A model generated the notes under the pieces. That model worked only from the letters and a program-made list of their open reading frames with translations. It did not search any database and was not told the origin of the DNA. Source: Scilla litardierei (taxonomy: Eukaryota > Streptophyta > Magnoliopsida > Asparagales > Asparagaceae). Taken from it: a stretch of 64,000 nucleotides of DNA. The position numbers and the translations under genes are program-made. Each line of letters opens with the position of its first letter. Position 1 is the stretch's first letter. Where the stretch lies: the NCBI GenBank assembly GCA_030789695.1, contig CM061142.1, positions 150,929,266 through 150,993,265 on the forward strand, written 5' to 3'. Of this stretch, positions 13,429-25,563 are shown one piece after another.

Positions 13429-15185
13429 TGATCGCGTCCGGATGTACTCCCAAAACAATGTAGTTTTACCGCAAACGCACGGTTATGTGGTGAGCGGGTA
13501 TCGAATCACGAGGAGGAACTATTTGTATCTATATTGATTACTTGGTGGAGGTGACACGATAGTCAAGAAATGTTGGTTTCACGGTCGTGCAAAGTATTGT
13601 TTATGAACTTAATTAATTAAAATGCCTAGGGCTTGGGAATCAACACTATGGATCTCAAGTTTCAATGTGAAATATGAATCTCCATATCACCACTCTTGGT
13701 TTAGGGTGAACTTGTTGCAACTAGGTTGTGAACCAATGCACGGTCTCGCGCTACGCAAGTCTATAGCAATCTAAACTAGAGCCTTGCTCTCTCGCAAGCC
13801 TAGTTCAAAACACTAGCATTAAGATCGACAATACTGTTCAATTTCAACTCAAGTTTGCTCTCGCGATGTGACTTCGAATCTAGATTATGATGGTTCCTAT
13901 TCGTTTTACCATCGAACAAAAGAATATAATTATAGAAATATAATAAAGAAGCGAGCTTTGGTCGCTCTCTCGCACCAATTCTAGGGTATCTCGATTTTAG
14001 ATCTAAATCGAATATCTAGGGCTTCCCATAGATCAAGATCCTCTCTCGAGCTCTCAAGATCCAATGGAAATCCCTTACTATCCATAGTAGATCGATCACA
14101 ATCTAACCTTTTTACAAGGTTAGCAACATGGGTTTTCATTAGATTTCACATATCAACCCCTAGATCCATATGATTCATCCCTTTGCCGTAGAGCAAGGAG
14201 ATAACTCACGATTCATCATAGAAAAAGCAATAGAATTGAGAAGTACAGGAGAATTCATCATTAAAATCAGATCTAAATAGAAATATAGCCTAAAAATAAG
14301 AACTTGCAAAATTTTAGACAAACCAATGATGTTCAAGCTCCAAATAACAAGAAAAATAAGATCTTGCACTTCAATCCTCTCGCGAAAATAATATAGAACA
14401 AAAGTATTTTTCTTAAGAACTATAAATATGTCGTCTCCCTTTGACGGCTCTCAAAACTAGTTATTTATATTAACTCAAAACGTCCAAAAAAATCCTGATA
14501 AAAATACCCCCAGACGGCTGGAAAAACCCTAGGGCGAAACTAGGTCGGCGGCGCACTCGGCTGAGTGGAAATGTCACTCGGTCGAGTGGCTTCTCTATAG
14601 AAAATCTGGGAAAATTGGTCTTCTGTACTGTTCAGGCCACTCGGTCGAGTGGTCTGCTCACGCGGTCAAGTGAGATTCTTACCCGGTCGAGTGTGGCTTC
14701 TGCAGAACTCTCCAAAATCGGTGTTATGTTCGATAAATTTCTGTCTCCACTCGATCGAGTGGTTTTCTCACTCGGTCGAATGGGAATTTCACTCGGCTGA
14801 GTACATTGTCTCTTTTTCTTTCAGCTAGAGTTGGCCATGTCAGTGCCACTCAGTCAAGTGAGCTGTCTCACTCGGCAGAGTAGGCTTCTTCTTCTTCATA
14901 ATCTCCTCCTTCTCTCTCCTTTCTCCATTCTCTCGCATTTCTTCCGCTTCTTCTCATCATCAAGCACCGTGAGCTCCTCGATATCATTATGATTGACGCT
15001 CTAGCACGCATGTACGTGCTCATATCTCCAAATTGCTCTCGATTGCTCCATATTTCCTGAAATCTAACGAAACATAGAAATAGTGAAATTCATTGTAAAA
15101 TCGTCGTTTTAACGTTAAATTCACGATACGAGCAATCGTTATGGCATGGAAAAATACAGAAATAAAGTGTAAAATATGAGTATCA
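13429..15185 (-). repeat. E1 3' LTR (1,757 bp)
   Basis: TGATCGCGTC at the left end and TATCA at the right end. On the minus strand it contains a palindrome array (CACTCGGTCGAGTG type, 14551-14884) followed about 80 bp later by a TATAAATA box (about 14462-14470) and then a leader with short hairpins. Confidence 0.9.
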
Positions 15186-15199
15186 AAATCCCCCAAGCT
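15186..15199 (-). other. E1 polypurine tract
   Basis: Minus strand reads AGCTTGGGGGATTT directly before the 3' LTR, the Athila/Tat pattern, preceded by the conserved CTCGAGAACGAGTAAGAGG stretch. Confidence 0.85.
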
Positions 15200-15693
15200 T
15201 ACCTCTTACTCGTTCTCGAGGAAGATAAGTAAAAAATTAACTTGGCGAATAAAGTAAAAAAAATCAAACAAATAGAAAAGAAGGCGAAGAGTGGAAATTC
15301 TAGATCATTCTCTTAGAATTCGAATTCTCTTACTTAAATGCACCAATAATGAATATGAACATCACTTAGCTTTTATTTTGATATCATCTCATATGGGATA
15401 CATATAATATAAAAACTGGGAACAACGTGAATCTTATGAAATATGAAATCATTTTAACATTAAACATCGTCTAAGGCATAGAAAATGATATACATATTCA
15501 TAGACGATACACTTTTCAATTGACTGCTTCTATTTGGAGTATAAGAGATATCACGCAATTTAAAGCAATAAGAATAGAAAGATATGGTTTCATCAATTTC
15601 ATGACAATTTTTCAATTCATAGATATCGTTATACTTGAAGTCATCTCCCAAAGTATTAGAGGTTACCTAGCTTAGGTCGTCATGCACATATAA

Positions 15694-15730
<37 letters not shown>

Positions 15731-17073
15731 TGTATTTCCTCCCCCAAGCTTATCTATAAGCGTGGCGGCATCAAGTATGGAATATAAAGTCTCTTACCAA
15801 CTTTTGTTGCTCCATATAAAGAACGTAAAAATAAAGAAAAGAAAGCAAGGGGATTGTGTATATACAATGAAGTTCTCTTTTTTTTTCTTTTTCTTTTTCT
15901 TTTTCTTTTTCTTTTTCTCTTTTTTCATTTTTTTCTTTTATACACAAGTAAATCCCATAGAAAGATGCATATATATACATTATTTTTCTTTTGAGCTTTT
16001 AGGATCATGGAGCTTATTTTTTTGCAAGGGAAAGATGCACGAATAAGAAATTACTTTAGAGAAGGATCACCAATAATAATATGTATAGAAATGTATGTAT
16101 AGAAATGTAATTCAGGATATGTGGAGAAAGAATATATCATATCACTCAGTTCACTCTTTGTATATGCATAACTACTTCAGCAGGGTAATGTCATCTTCTT
16201 AGTTTGATTTCTAAAAGTAAACTAGTCTATTCATATCAAATGACAATCAATTCATTCAACCTGAAGGTTTAATACACAATTCATGCAATAAGAAGTGATA
16301 TTAAGATAAGAAAGCAGTACTCCAAGTATAATGCAGTGAATGCGTGAATCTTGGTGTGTTTTCTATAAAGAGTATACAACAAAGTAATTCTTAGACGAGT
16401 CAACGTTAAAATTCATTCATAGACAAATAATAACACATTGGAAGTTCTTTTTCTCACGTGCACAACAGATATATCACAAATGATATCAGAAATAGAAAAC
16501 AATAGCATGGCAAAAGATGTGCGTATAAGTAAATCAAAATCCAAGCTATATTCACCACAGCGAATTCATTTCTAGCAAAGAAAGTAAAAGAAGTAAAGAT
16601 AAAATAAAATCTAACTATACACATGCAAGCACTCCAAAAGCAAGGAAAATATGATGCATGGAAAAAAATGAAAAAGTGTGAAGATAAGTGGAAAATAAAG
16701 AAAATAAGATGAAAATAAAGAAAATAAAAGTGTGTGAGTACACTCACTCCCCTAAGCTAAACATATCATTGTCCTCAATATGCAAAGTGTGGCACTATGA
16801 CATATAAGATAGTGGTGGGAGGGTATGGATGCGAGTATGATGCAAAGAAAATGGAAAATAAAGGAAAATAAATGGAAAACATTATGGTATATGCAAAGGA
16901 TATGTGCAAAGCAAGCATGGAAAATGATGGATGGATGCAAAATGGTGGTCAGAAATATAATACTCTCCCCCAAGTTGGAATATATGGTGCCCTGCAAAAA
17001 CTGAAGATAGGTTGGCAAGCAAAATGGTGGGGTGAGATGGGAGCAAAAGTATGACATGCATAAAGTGAAGTGC
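15200..17073 (-). other. E1 3' non-coding region
   Basis: AT-rich with a (CT)n microsatellite at 15696-15724 and TTTTTC runs at 15874-15945. On the minus strand it keeps two relatives of the polypurine tract, at about 15740-15752 and 16748-16760. The second follows a TTGAGGACA phrase also found at the same place in A and, more loosely, Z1. No gene supported. Confidence 0.6.
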
Positions 17074-19061
17074 CTACTCAGGTGCATCGCCCTCACCTCC
17101 CTGTGGTGGGGCGGTGGTGACGGTGGTAACGGAGGGGCTGGTTGCTGCTGCTGCTGCAGGCGGTGAAGGATCTGGTTCAGCGTCCATTGAATACCAGGAA
17201 TAAGGGCAATATGGGCATACTGAGCAGAGACGGCCTGCGTGAGAGCTCGAAAATCGACTCTAAGTCTGGTCACTACCGACTCAACCACGCGAAGGCACAG
17301 GTCTCTGTCGTCAGGAGCAGAGGTAGAGGAACATGCAAGTGGGTGAACTGGGCTCACATGCCCTCCAAAAACTAGTTGGGCTATGACAGGGTGAGTGTGT
17401 GGAGCGGAGCTCACAGTAGAACGCTCAGCCTCCAGGTGAGGCTGAGACACAGGAATTCTCTCAGAGGTGGTCCAACAGAGGTAGTGATCGGAATATCAAC
17501 AGCGATGGAAGAAGCAGCAGAGGTCACAGCAACAGATGTGGTGACAGACACCACAACACTCTCGCTAAAGACAGCGTCGGTAGAGACTGGAACAACGACA
17601 GATGGGATGGATGTGAAAACTAAGGATAAGGACACCCCAGGAGTCGAGATATCAAAAGAGATCAGGGTCTCTACGGTCATGGAGGATGAAGGATCATCAC
17701 ACTCAGGAAATAATGGGGTAGCACTCTCAGAAATGATATACATGATTGGATCAACACTCATAGGGATGGTATAGACAGGATCAGGCACAGCCACAACGCT
17801 CACCAAAGCGAGTGCAGAAGTGGAGCTCTCAATACAAGCAGAAGTGAAGACAGGTGTGCTAGGCTCGGGAAGTGATACAGCGGCATGCTCGGGAATAGGG
17901 ATCTCAGGGTGAAGAGGCTCGACAAGGTGCTCCTGCTGCTCATTGTCGGGCTCTAGTATGTATACAGGTGGGATAAGGAGGTCCATAGGGAACCTCCACT
18001 CTACACCTGCTGGTCCAACGTGGGGTCCGAATAGGGTTCGGAAGCACGATATAGTCTGCAGAGAATGGACCATGTAACTAGACCCAATGATATTGTTCAT
18101 ATAGGCAGATCATGTTCATGCGGGCCAAAACATAATCAGATAGTGAGGTAGGGCCCGAAGCATGGTGCAGGTCAGCAGGAAGCTGAATGTCGAAGGTGGG
18201 TGATATGAGGGTGATCAAACGACCACAGCATATCACCTTGGTGGATGTGACCGTGGAAAAGATGTGGTCGAAAACCCATCTAGAGATATCAATATAAATG
18301 ACATGGACTAAGGCGTCCCCACTAGCCTCATACGATCTCCCCCTGGTCATCGCCCAGAGCATAAACTGATCAGGTGTGGACAAGGTCCCAACTTCTGGCC
18401 TGGCTAGTATGGTGGTCGCCAAAAGGCGCTGTGCAAGCCGCAGGCAGGGGTGGATGATGAAAGAGGCCTTTGCCATGCTAGGGTCGAAGTATGGCGTGCC
18501 AGTAGTGATCATCTCCCAAAATGCATCAGCTGCAAAGATAGAGGGGGTGTAGTGTGAAGGACCATAGGCTCGGTCGGGGACTGGAACAGGGGGCCAATTG
18601 AATTATGCACGGGCCATGTCGTGCGAGATCTCGCACTCCTGGTGCATGAGTCTAAATGAGTAGCCCCAAGGAGTCCCACAGATTGAACTCAAGGCCTCAA
18701 GTGTTGGGCAAATGAAAGTGCTCGCCGACATAAATAGGAAATCACCCCAACCGACATTTTCATACAGCCGGTGCATCCCCTCAAATACCCCTAGGCTCTT
18801 GAGTGTAGGAATGTGAGCGAACCTAGTGGGTATGATTTGGCATCAGGAGATCCTCGCAAATTTGGTGTGATGTGTGCCATCTCTAAAGGTGATCCCATAT
18901 GTCTCAATCGGTGTGTGGGGCTGTGCTGGTGGTGCAGCTAGTGCAGGAGTGGGGTCACTGTGTGGTGGAGGCACCGTCCTAGAGGAAGAAGGACCGGGGT
19001 CACCAGTCTTCTTCCTCTTGGCAGCGGGCTGCCTACCACCAGAATGGGCGCGTGGAGGCAT
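17074..19061 (-). pseudogene. E1 ORF-1/envelope-like pseudogene (Athila ORF-1 family)
   Basis: Co-linear with the intact protein at 58347-60524. The start ATG at 19061 is fixed by the shared opening MPPR followed by a basic, proline-rich segment and GITFRDGTHH. The central block is recovered in pieces around 18512-18078. The C-terminal part (18100-17074) is Thr/Ser/Val-rich and ends in the shared proline-rich tail and stop at 17074-17076. Several frameshifts and stops break it. The ATHILA ORF-1 family is an extra gene of Athila elements, often called envelope-like; its biochemical role is not established. Family assignment rests on similarity recognised by eye. Confidence 0.75.
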
Positions 19062-19200
19062 CGATGGATGCCGTGACAATGACACACATACGTGTAATAC
19101 AAATGGAATGCTCGAAAATAATAAGGAACGAGTGTACCGAGCAATCGATGTTACTCCAAACAAGCATATGAGTGTGAGGCGGCTCCCCTAAGCTTCAACT

Positions 19201-19350
19201 CTGCAGTATTTGCAAATGACCTCACCCAAGCTTTTCATGTTGCACAAAAACAGATAATTAGCATTAAGAATAAAAAATAAATGGGGTTGATCAAGAGAAA
19301 TTGGCTATTAATATGGTTGAATAGGATTAGGGGTTGGATTTTGGGCTTAC
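19201..19350 (-). other. Possible leader intron before E1 ORF-1
   Basis: On the minus strand the segment starts GTAAGC and ends ATACTGCAG, is AT-rich and lies between an internal TATA box (19521-19528) and the ORF-1 start (19061). A similar candidate intron occupies the same place in element A (58004-58166). Inference only. Confidence 0.35.
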
Positions 19351-19520
19351 GGGATGGATAGGAGAAGCTATGGAGAGAAATAGAGTTTGATGGGGGGTAG
19401 GGTGGCTGGACTTGGTTGGTGGATCGCCGTCGCCGCAGTTGAGTGGGCTAGATGCATGGTCGAGTGAGCTAGGGCGAAAGGGGAATTGGGGGAGGATGTG
19501 TTGATGAGTGAGTGGCTGGT

Positions 19521-20040
19521 TTTATATAGTTTGCCCGACTTAAGTCACTCGGTCGAGTGGCCCGATGGACGCAAAATTAAGAGTTTTCGTAGCTCAGCTA
19601 AGTCGAGCGACTTGGCCGAGTGGCTCAAGTCACTAGGTCAAGTGATAAGAGTCACTCGGTCGAGTAAGAAGATGAGACGAAGCATTGTTTTTTAAGTTCT
19701 CTGCTACAGTCTCCTACTTCGTCGAGTGGAATTAGTCACTCAGTCGAATGAACTAATGACTCGACCGAGTGAAAAGGAGAGCATAAAATTTCAGCTTTCT
19801 GCTATAGGGGTCCACTCGGTCCGACCGAGTGAAAAGTCCTTACAGAGCATAGAATTTCAGCTTTCTGCTACAGGGGTCAACTCGGTCGAGTGACATAGTC
19901 ACTCGGTCGAGAGATATAAAAATTTCAGTGAGAGTTTTAGAAGCTTCCATGTTCAGTGTGTCACTCGGTAGAGTGATTTCTTCACTCGGTCGAGTGATTT
20001 CTTCACTCGGTCGAGTGAGAACCTCACTCGGTCGAGTAAG
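19521..20040 (-). promoter_or_regulatory. E1 internal promoter-like region with palindrome array
   Basis: About fourteen copies, exact or degenerate, of a CACTCGGTCGAGTG-type palindrome between 19545 and 20040, followed on the minus strand by TATATAAA (19528 to 19521). The ORF-1 start lies 460 bases further. The layout repeats that of the element's own LTR (palindrome array, then TATA) and that of element A at 57451-57800. Confidence 0.55.
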
Positions 20041-20312
20041 CTGTCTTTTTCAGCCTCCTGCTCTTTGTTTTTCTCCATCTTCTATTTCTCCCTCTGTCTT
20101 CAGTTTCCTCCTTCTTTTCTCGTTTAAGCATGTCCCTAGCACTGCTCTCCATCGCCATGGCTACCTTCCATTCGATTGGCATCCTCGTATCTTCTTCCTT
20201 CAATAAAAACGTCGCACATTATTAGTTTTTTCTTAAACTCTTGATCTATAAAACTAATAAGAATCTAAAACAAAAATGAAAACTAAAATTCAACTAAAAC
20301 TAAGATAGAAAA

Positions 20313-20365
20313 GTCAGGTTGCCTCCCGATAAGTACTCGTTTAAGGTCTTGAGCTCGACCTCTTA
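20313..20365 (-). other. Two small hairpins after the E1 gag-protease stop
   Basis: Minus strand: GGTC...GACC around 20345-20360, then TCGGG/CCTGA around AGGCAA near 20315-20331. The same two hairpins follow the gag-protease end in element A at 57142-57190, with stem changes that keep pairing. Confidence 0.45.
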
Positions 20366-20369
20366 TGAT

Positions 20370-20514
20370 TTACGTTGAGTGCGTGATGTTCGACGCATAG
20401 GACATGCACGTATCAAATTTGGTAACGAGGCCAGTAGGATTGAGATGTTCTACTTCTTCTTGTTTGGCCTCCTTTATGGGCACTTCCTCTTTAATGATGG
20501 TGGGGGATGAGTAC
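20370..20514 (-). pseudogene. E1 gag-protease, C-terminal end (split by Z1)
   Basis: The last codons of the E1 gag-protease frame, ending at the stop at 20370-20372. The frame is continuous with 27317-29958 when Z1 and one copy of its AGTAC duplication are removed. It is the tail beyond the protease domain, similar in position to the tail of element A at 56800-57126. Confidence 0.7.
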
Positions 20515-20760
20515 TGACGTGCGTTTATATTTCATATATTCACGCACGTTTTCTTTTGTGTTTCTCTGTATTTTTCGCCGTCTTTTATTCGTTTTTTCGT
20601 ATTTTCTCGTTTTCTTTCACTTTTCTTTGTTTATCGATGTTTGCAGGAGATTGACCGTGTAGGGGACGTTTAACGATGATATCTCAAGTCCCCGGAGCAA
20701 CGGGAGGAGTCACGCGTGATCCAGGGGGTCAAACGTCAAAGAATTCATCTTTCAGCCCCT

Positions 20761-21188
20761 CACCCGGTCGGTTGGCCATCTCCAACCGATCGGGTGATGC
20801 ACGCGTGCACCACCCGGTCTCTGCCGCAGCTCATAAGGATGTCACCCGACCGGTTCACAGACCGGTTCAGCGGGGGCCTGTTCTCTGTTTTTTTCGAGCA
20901 AAATGCCAACCGATCGGGTGACTCTCACCCGATCGGTTCATCTGTAGCTGATGCTGAGGAGCTCGAGACACGGGCATCCAACCGACCTCTTCATCCGATG
21001 GCACCATGATCCAACCGCTCACCCAAAGAACTCAACCGACCGGTTCATCTGACCGGGTGAAGCTCCGACGTTTTCTGTTTTCTAATTGTAACGGATCACC
21101 CGATCGGTTGACTTGTCAACCGATCGGGTGACGTTTTTTCTGCGGGTTTGGACCCGAACCACTAGGGTTTCGAAGTGGGGCTATAAAT
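20761..21188 (+). promoter_or_regulatory. Z1 LTR promoter: palindrome array and TATA box
   Basis: Roughly ten copies of a CGATCG- or CGGTCGG-centred motif (for example TCACCCGATCGGTT, CAACCGATCGGGTG, ACCCGACCGGTT) within 370 bp, ending about 50 bp before CTATAAATA (21181-21189). Repeated at 25824-26251 in the 3' LTR. Analogous in position to the CACTCGGCCGAGTG arrays of E1, C and A but with a different core. Confidence 0.6.
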
Positions 21189-21533
21189 ACTCGAAGTTGG
21201 CCGACTGAAGGGGGATCCTCCTGGAGTTTTTAGGGCTTTCTGCCCCCCTTCTCTTGGGAGTTCTAGGTTAGTTTTAGATTAGGTCTTTTGTTCAATAAGT
21301 CTTGTATTGGATTGACGATTCACTCAAGATAAGTATATTCCTCTCTTTTTCTCCATTGTTTGTATTGTGTTATTTTGCTTGATGGTGAAAGTTTATATGT
21401 GTTTTGTGCTGTTTGTTTATATGTTATTCACCATTGAGTAGTTTTGATGAACCCTAATACGGGTTAGGGTAGGATTGATGCTTGGGTTGTTTCATTAGAC
21501 TTGATTGCATGGCACGTGTTCGATGAAATGTGT

Positions 21534-21657
21534 CAATGGGGATTTCTAGCAATCTGGGTCCAATTCGTACGACGACACACTAGATGTGTTGGGGGTTGGG
21601 GTCCGGTGCTTGTCCTGTCAAGATCCGCTTCGATGTATTGCTAGAAATCACATTTGA
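21534..21657 (+). other. Long inverted repeat in Z1 LTR leader
   Basis: GATTTCTAGCAAT (21541-21553) pairs perfectly with ATTGCTAGAAATC (21637-21649), and GTCAA/TTGAC extend it outside a small internal loop. The enclosed 83 bases include TCGTACGA and ACAC...GTGT, giving a possible multi-branch fold. Located in the transcribed leader. Also present in the 3' LTR. Confidence 0.6.
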
Positions 21658-22255
21658 CCTATTTGGCCATTAGGGTTACGCGGGGGTGTTTCATTGTCAT
21701 TGGCGGGAGAAAGACCGCCTCTGACCGTCGGGCCAAGGGGGAATAAACTTGGCGGTTGACCCCCTAGCCATAGCTCACGCCCCCAGCGTAGACATCGAGT
21801 CCTCGCGCGCGGGAGCGGCTTGGACGAAGTGTTGGGAGATATCATTGTGGCCTTAATGCTCCCGGTTGCAGAAGGTGTTAATGGACACGGGAGTGCCCAC
21901 CGTCCGGAACCAGGTAGGCCTAGCGTGCTTGGCACCGACCGGAATATCGGGCCATGGACGCTAGGTACCACCTTTTGGGGCAATGTCTCACCCTGGATCA
22001 AGTCAAATGCCAAGTTGCATGAGTGCTCTAGCCCGTGTTAGCGGGGATTCTTTTCGTGTCTTTTTTTATTTCTTCTCTATATTTCTACACTTCACCCACA
22101 TTATCCGCGTAGCTAGCACACGACCTAGGCGAGGCTAGTAGCCACTCAAGCCATCCACCTCCCTGTGTTCGATATACCCGCACCCTACACTAACCGTGCA
22201 CTTGCGGTAAAACGACACCGCGCCCAAAGCGTAAACGGGGCGCCGGTCAAGTTTT

Positions 22256-22273
22256 TGGCGCCGTTGCCGGGGA
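22256..22273 (+). other. Z1 primer-binding site (tRNA-Asp type)
   Basis: TGGCGCCGTTGCCGGGGA, six bases after the LTR, is complementary to the 3' end of plant tRNA-Asp and typical of Athila/Tat elements. Confidence 0.9.
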
Positions 22274-22491
22274 GGCGTTCGGTTTGATATTAGCTTAGCT
22301 TGGGTTCGTTAGACTACGCATAAAAACACAAAAAATTAATTTTTCTTTTTTTAAAAAAATAATAATAATAATATTCAATAACCAAGAAATTTTTCCCCCA
22401 CCATTATATTATCTTTTTGTTATTCTCTTGTGCTATTGACGCTCCTCTCTAGTTTTCTTATTTTTGTTGTCCAGGTATCTTTGATATTGCC

Positions 22492-23853
22492 ATGTGGAGA
22501 TCAAATTTCGATGCTCAAATGAGAGGCTACAATCCCTATTCATTTTTGATTTGTGAGACTTGTGGGATGGCGGGGCACGTGTATTATGATTGCCCATATA
22601 CGCTTGAGAGCCTCCCCCTACACCAAGGCCATACATTTTCCCACAACCATTGCCCGAACACCTCCCATCCATTTCCTCAACCTTATATCCCTCCACCAAC
22701 ACAAGAAGAATCAAGCCTCGTGTCTCTCCGTGAAAGTGCCATGTTTAACCAAGGCCAAATGTTACAAAACTTGATGGTACCAATCACCGAGCCGACACCG
22801 AGGAGAGGGGATGAAGGAGAGGATACACCCACTTTTATGGTTGAGACCACCATGCCATCGGCCATCATAGACACATCTCAAGCCGATACCCCATTTTTCC
22901 ATCACTACCACTTGGATGACGAAGCATTTTTTGATGATGATAGTGAGGATGGGGAGATTTATCTAGGATCTGTGGGAGAGATTTCTTGTCTTGATTTGGA
23001 TACCCCACATGAGTCCTATGAGAGCACTGAGGAGTTTACAGAGATTATGCATACTGGCGAGGAGGATGTGCGTGAGGACGAGGACACCACGACCACATAC
23101 GAGGGGTCTGCTCCACATCCACCTCCAGAGACATCTCTGTCACAGCTTCCTCCTTGGTCGGTGGTCAACCATGAGGATGTCATTCAGGACATCGGGCAGA
23201 TGGAGGAGCATGAGCATATCATCGAGGAGGATGTGCATGAGGGCTTGGATACGATCGTCCACTTCATGGAGCCCGAGCCACATCTACCTCTACCGTCACG
23301 CTCCACTTCTTCTGCGGCTGAGCATCTACTTGAGCATATTGCCCCTATTCAGGGAGATTTTCATACTCACTCTCACTCCACTTTTGAGTCTCGCTTTTCA
23401 CTTCCTATTTCTTTAGACTCGTATATATTTGACATACCATATCTCTCGCAGGACACAGGATCTACTTCCCCTGAGGTATGCTGCGGTGTGTCATCACCTG
23501 GAGAGCCACTTCTCATGGAGAGCAAGGATTTGGTCGTCGCTAGTATAGAGGATAGTGACCCATTCTCAGGGAGTATTCGTCACACTTTCACTATTTTTCA
23601 ATCTTATTTTGACGATTATCTATGGGATACTTTTATTTTGGGGAAAGAATTTTTGCCATGGACTAATGCACCTCGTCCTTTGCAGGTCGCAGGTGGACAC
23701 CTACGAGGGATGCTTGGAGGTGCATTGCTTGGGTCCATTGGCACACGTGGCACAGCGCTTCTGGGGGAGCCACAGAAGGAGCAGTTAGAGCAGCTACCTG
23801 CCCCACTCCAGATCTTGGATCCGCCTATGCTCAGGTGTATCCTAATCCAGTAG
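22492..23853 (+). CDS. Zinc-knuckle acidic protein of Z1 (453 aa)
   Basis: The single open gene of Z1. A CCHC zinc knuckle lies at residues 21-34 (C21, C24, H29, C34), the retroviral nucleocapsid pattern for binding RNA. The rest is rich in Asp, Glu, Pro, Ser and His: an acidic region around residues 130-270 and a His/Ser/Pro-rich middle, then a less biased C-terminus. No capsid, protease, RT or integrase motif and no transmembrane segment is evident. The start is the first ATG after the primer-binding site. It is intact although LTR divergence shows some mutation time. A role in packaging Z1 RNA is inference; it may be a relic of a gag C-terminus. I do not recognise a named family. Confidence 0.75.
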   Translation: MWRSNFDAQMRGYNPYSFLICETCGMAGHVYYDCPYTLESLPLHQGHTFSHNHCPNTSHPFPQPYIPPPTQEESSLVSLRESAMFNQGQMLQNLMVPITEPTPRRGDEGEDTPTFMVETTMPSAIIDTSQADTPFFHHYHLDDEAFFDDDSEDGEIYLGSVGEISCLDLDTPHESYESTEEFTEIMHTGEEDVREDEDTTTTYEGSAPHPPPETSLSQLPPWSVVNHEDVIQDIGQMEEHEHIIEEDVHEGLDTIVHFMEPEPHLPLPSRSTSSAAEHLLEHIAPIQGDFHTHSHSTFESRFSLPISLDSYIFDIPYLSQDTGSTSPEVCCGVSSPGEPLLMESKDLVVASIEDSDPFSGSIRHTFTIFQSYFDDYLWDTFILGKEFLPWTNAPRPLQVAGGHLRGMLGGALLGSIGTRGTALLGEPQKEQLEQLPAPLQILDPPMLRCILIQ

Positions 23854-25563
23854 TGTAAAAATTTACCGCTTTCTAGTTTAGATTTGAATAATCTCTTCTC
23901 CTCTCATTAGCACGGGGAGCGTATCTAGGATTTGCTTTTGCATCATAATAACCCTTCATGTCGTGCCCTTCTATCATTTCACCCCACATCCTCTTCAGAG
24001 GAGAACGAGCAGACTGTCTCTCCTGCATTCTGATTTCTTTCTTTTCCGATTTTCCCCGAGCATATTTCTGCATCACATTGATCATATCATTTTGCTAGCA
24101 TTGTCATGTTCAGCTTGGGGGAAATCGATTTGTGTGCATGTTTTCGTGTGTCTTATTTTTTAGTTTCGCTCATGTGTTTTTCGTGTTTTTCATTTTTTTG
24201 TGTCGGTGCACAACTCCCCCCCATTTTCATTGCCCTCCCGTATTCACTACTATTGCATTGAGGGCAATGCAAGTTTTAGCTTGGGGGAGTCGCACTTCGT
24301 GCGTCATTTGTCCCTTTTTCTTCGCTATTTGAGTCGTTTTTCTCCGTCTTTTTCTTTTTTTTTCTTTTTCTTCTCTTCTTTTGTCCTCCCTCCTAGAGAT
24401 GACCCTATATGATGAATTGCCACAAACTTCACACACACCTAGTATGGCCTAGATAATCACACTCACTAACTCTTGGAAGCCGAATCCCATTGCATTTCAC
24501 GCTTCGTGGGTCCACTTTGCTTTTATGTGAGTCGTGTGTCGTATCTAGCTTATAGTGTGCTTCTACTTTGTGATGTTGATTTATATACCTACCCTTGGTT
24601 GACCCCTAGATTATCATGCTTCGATGTTGAATATGCGGTATTTGCTTCTAATGTCTGCTTCTATATGCATGCTATATATATCGTATACTTCATTTCGCAT
24701 GTGTCGGGATTCCACAATTAAGGACTAGGATAACCCATTTAGCCCATGCTCTAATTAGCGAGAATAGTTTCCTTTGCCCAAGTGTTTAGATTTCGATTTC
24801 TTTTTTGTTTTACTTGGTGCAAATCCCCTCGTCGTGTACCGTTCTCCCACTTGGGAGAGTACACATGTATATATCCCAATATCCAAAAATCCAAAAAAAA
24901 GGAGAAAAGAAAAGAAAAACCCAAAGAGAAAAGAAAAAAATATATGTATAGCCAAAAAATCCAAAAAAAAATACAAATACCCAAAACCCATAAATTCACG
25001 TGTGAATATTTTCCTACTTGTCGAGAATAAAGGGAAGGCGAGAATTTGCACCGAGTGTTCTTCTCCACATCATCTCAACCCCCATCGTTTTCGAAAATAC
25101 TTGGCTTAGGAACTTTTTAGCTATTATCTAGGCTATAGTGTGGTGAATTCCTTAACCCTAGTTGTGGAGTCCCTAACGCATGATATGTTTCGATTCTCTC
25201 TCTATTCTCATGCATGCTTGTACCATATATTCACCGCTTAATTCAATTCGAATCGATATTTGGGACATATCTTGGATTTGTGTATATCGAGCTTTATTGC
25301 ACAATGTAGATAGTGACACCGTTTGCTAGCACACGACCACGCTCGCTCGCGCTTCACCGCGTGAGCCCACGGCACTTGTCTGGACTCGTACTCCTTGGTT
25401 TAGTGATGTGATTTGGCGTTTGCTTGCTTGGTGTGTCGTTTTTGATTTTGTTGGCCCTAACGGGCGATCTAGGATATTGAGTTTTCTTCTTCTCTCTTTC
25501 TCTCTATTTTTCCCCTCCGAGCTCCTACTCTCACTCGTCTTCCTCGAGGACGAGGAAGAGTTC
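23854..25563 (+). other. Z1 3' non-coding region
   Basis: AT-rich with T- and A-runs. It carries two extra copies of the polypurine core AGCTTGGGGGA at 24112-24123 and 24278-24289, besides the functional one at 25564. The second follows a TTGAGGGCAATGC phrase resembling the TTGAGGACA phrase of E1 and A. Open frames on either strand here have no recognisable domain. Confidence 0.6.

Larger units (their letters stand above)
20515..22249 (+). repeat. Z1 5' LTR (1,735 bp)
   Basis: Begins TGACGTGCG and ends GCCGGTCA. It contains an array of ACCCGATCGGT-type palindromes (20761-21131), a TATA box (21182-21188), a short CCCTAA/TTAGGG hairpin (about 21450-21470) and a 13-bp inverted repeat (21541-21553 with 21637-21649). 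The minus-strand frame that spans 21648-22013 is an LTR artefact. Confidence 0.95.

Noticed and set aside
21450..21470. Telomere-like CCCTAA/TTAGGG in the Z1 LTR
   Set aside because: A single inverted pair forming a small hairpin, not a tandem telomeric array.
21648..22013. 121-codon minus-strand frame, repeated at 26711-27076
   Set aside because: It lies entirely within the Z1 LTRs, is antisense to the leader, and its two copies are simply the two LTRs.
22250..22275. Possible tRNA-Asp gene
   Set aside because: Only the 18 bases complementary to the tRNA 3' end are present, as a primer-binding site; there is no cloverleaf around it.
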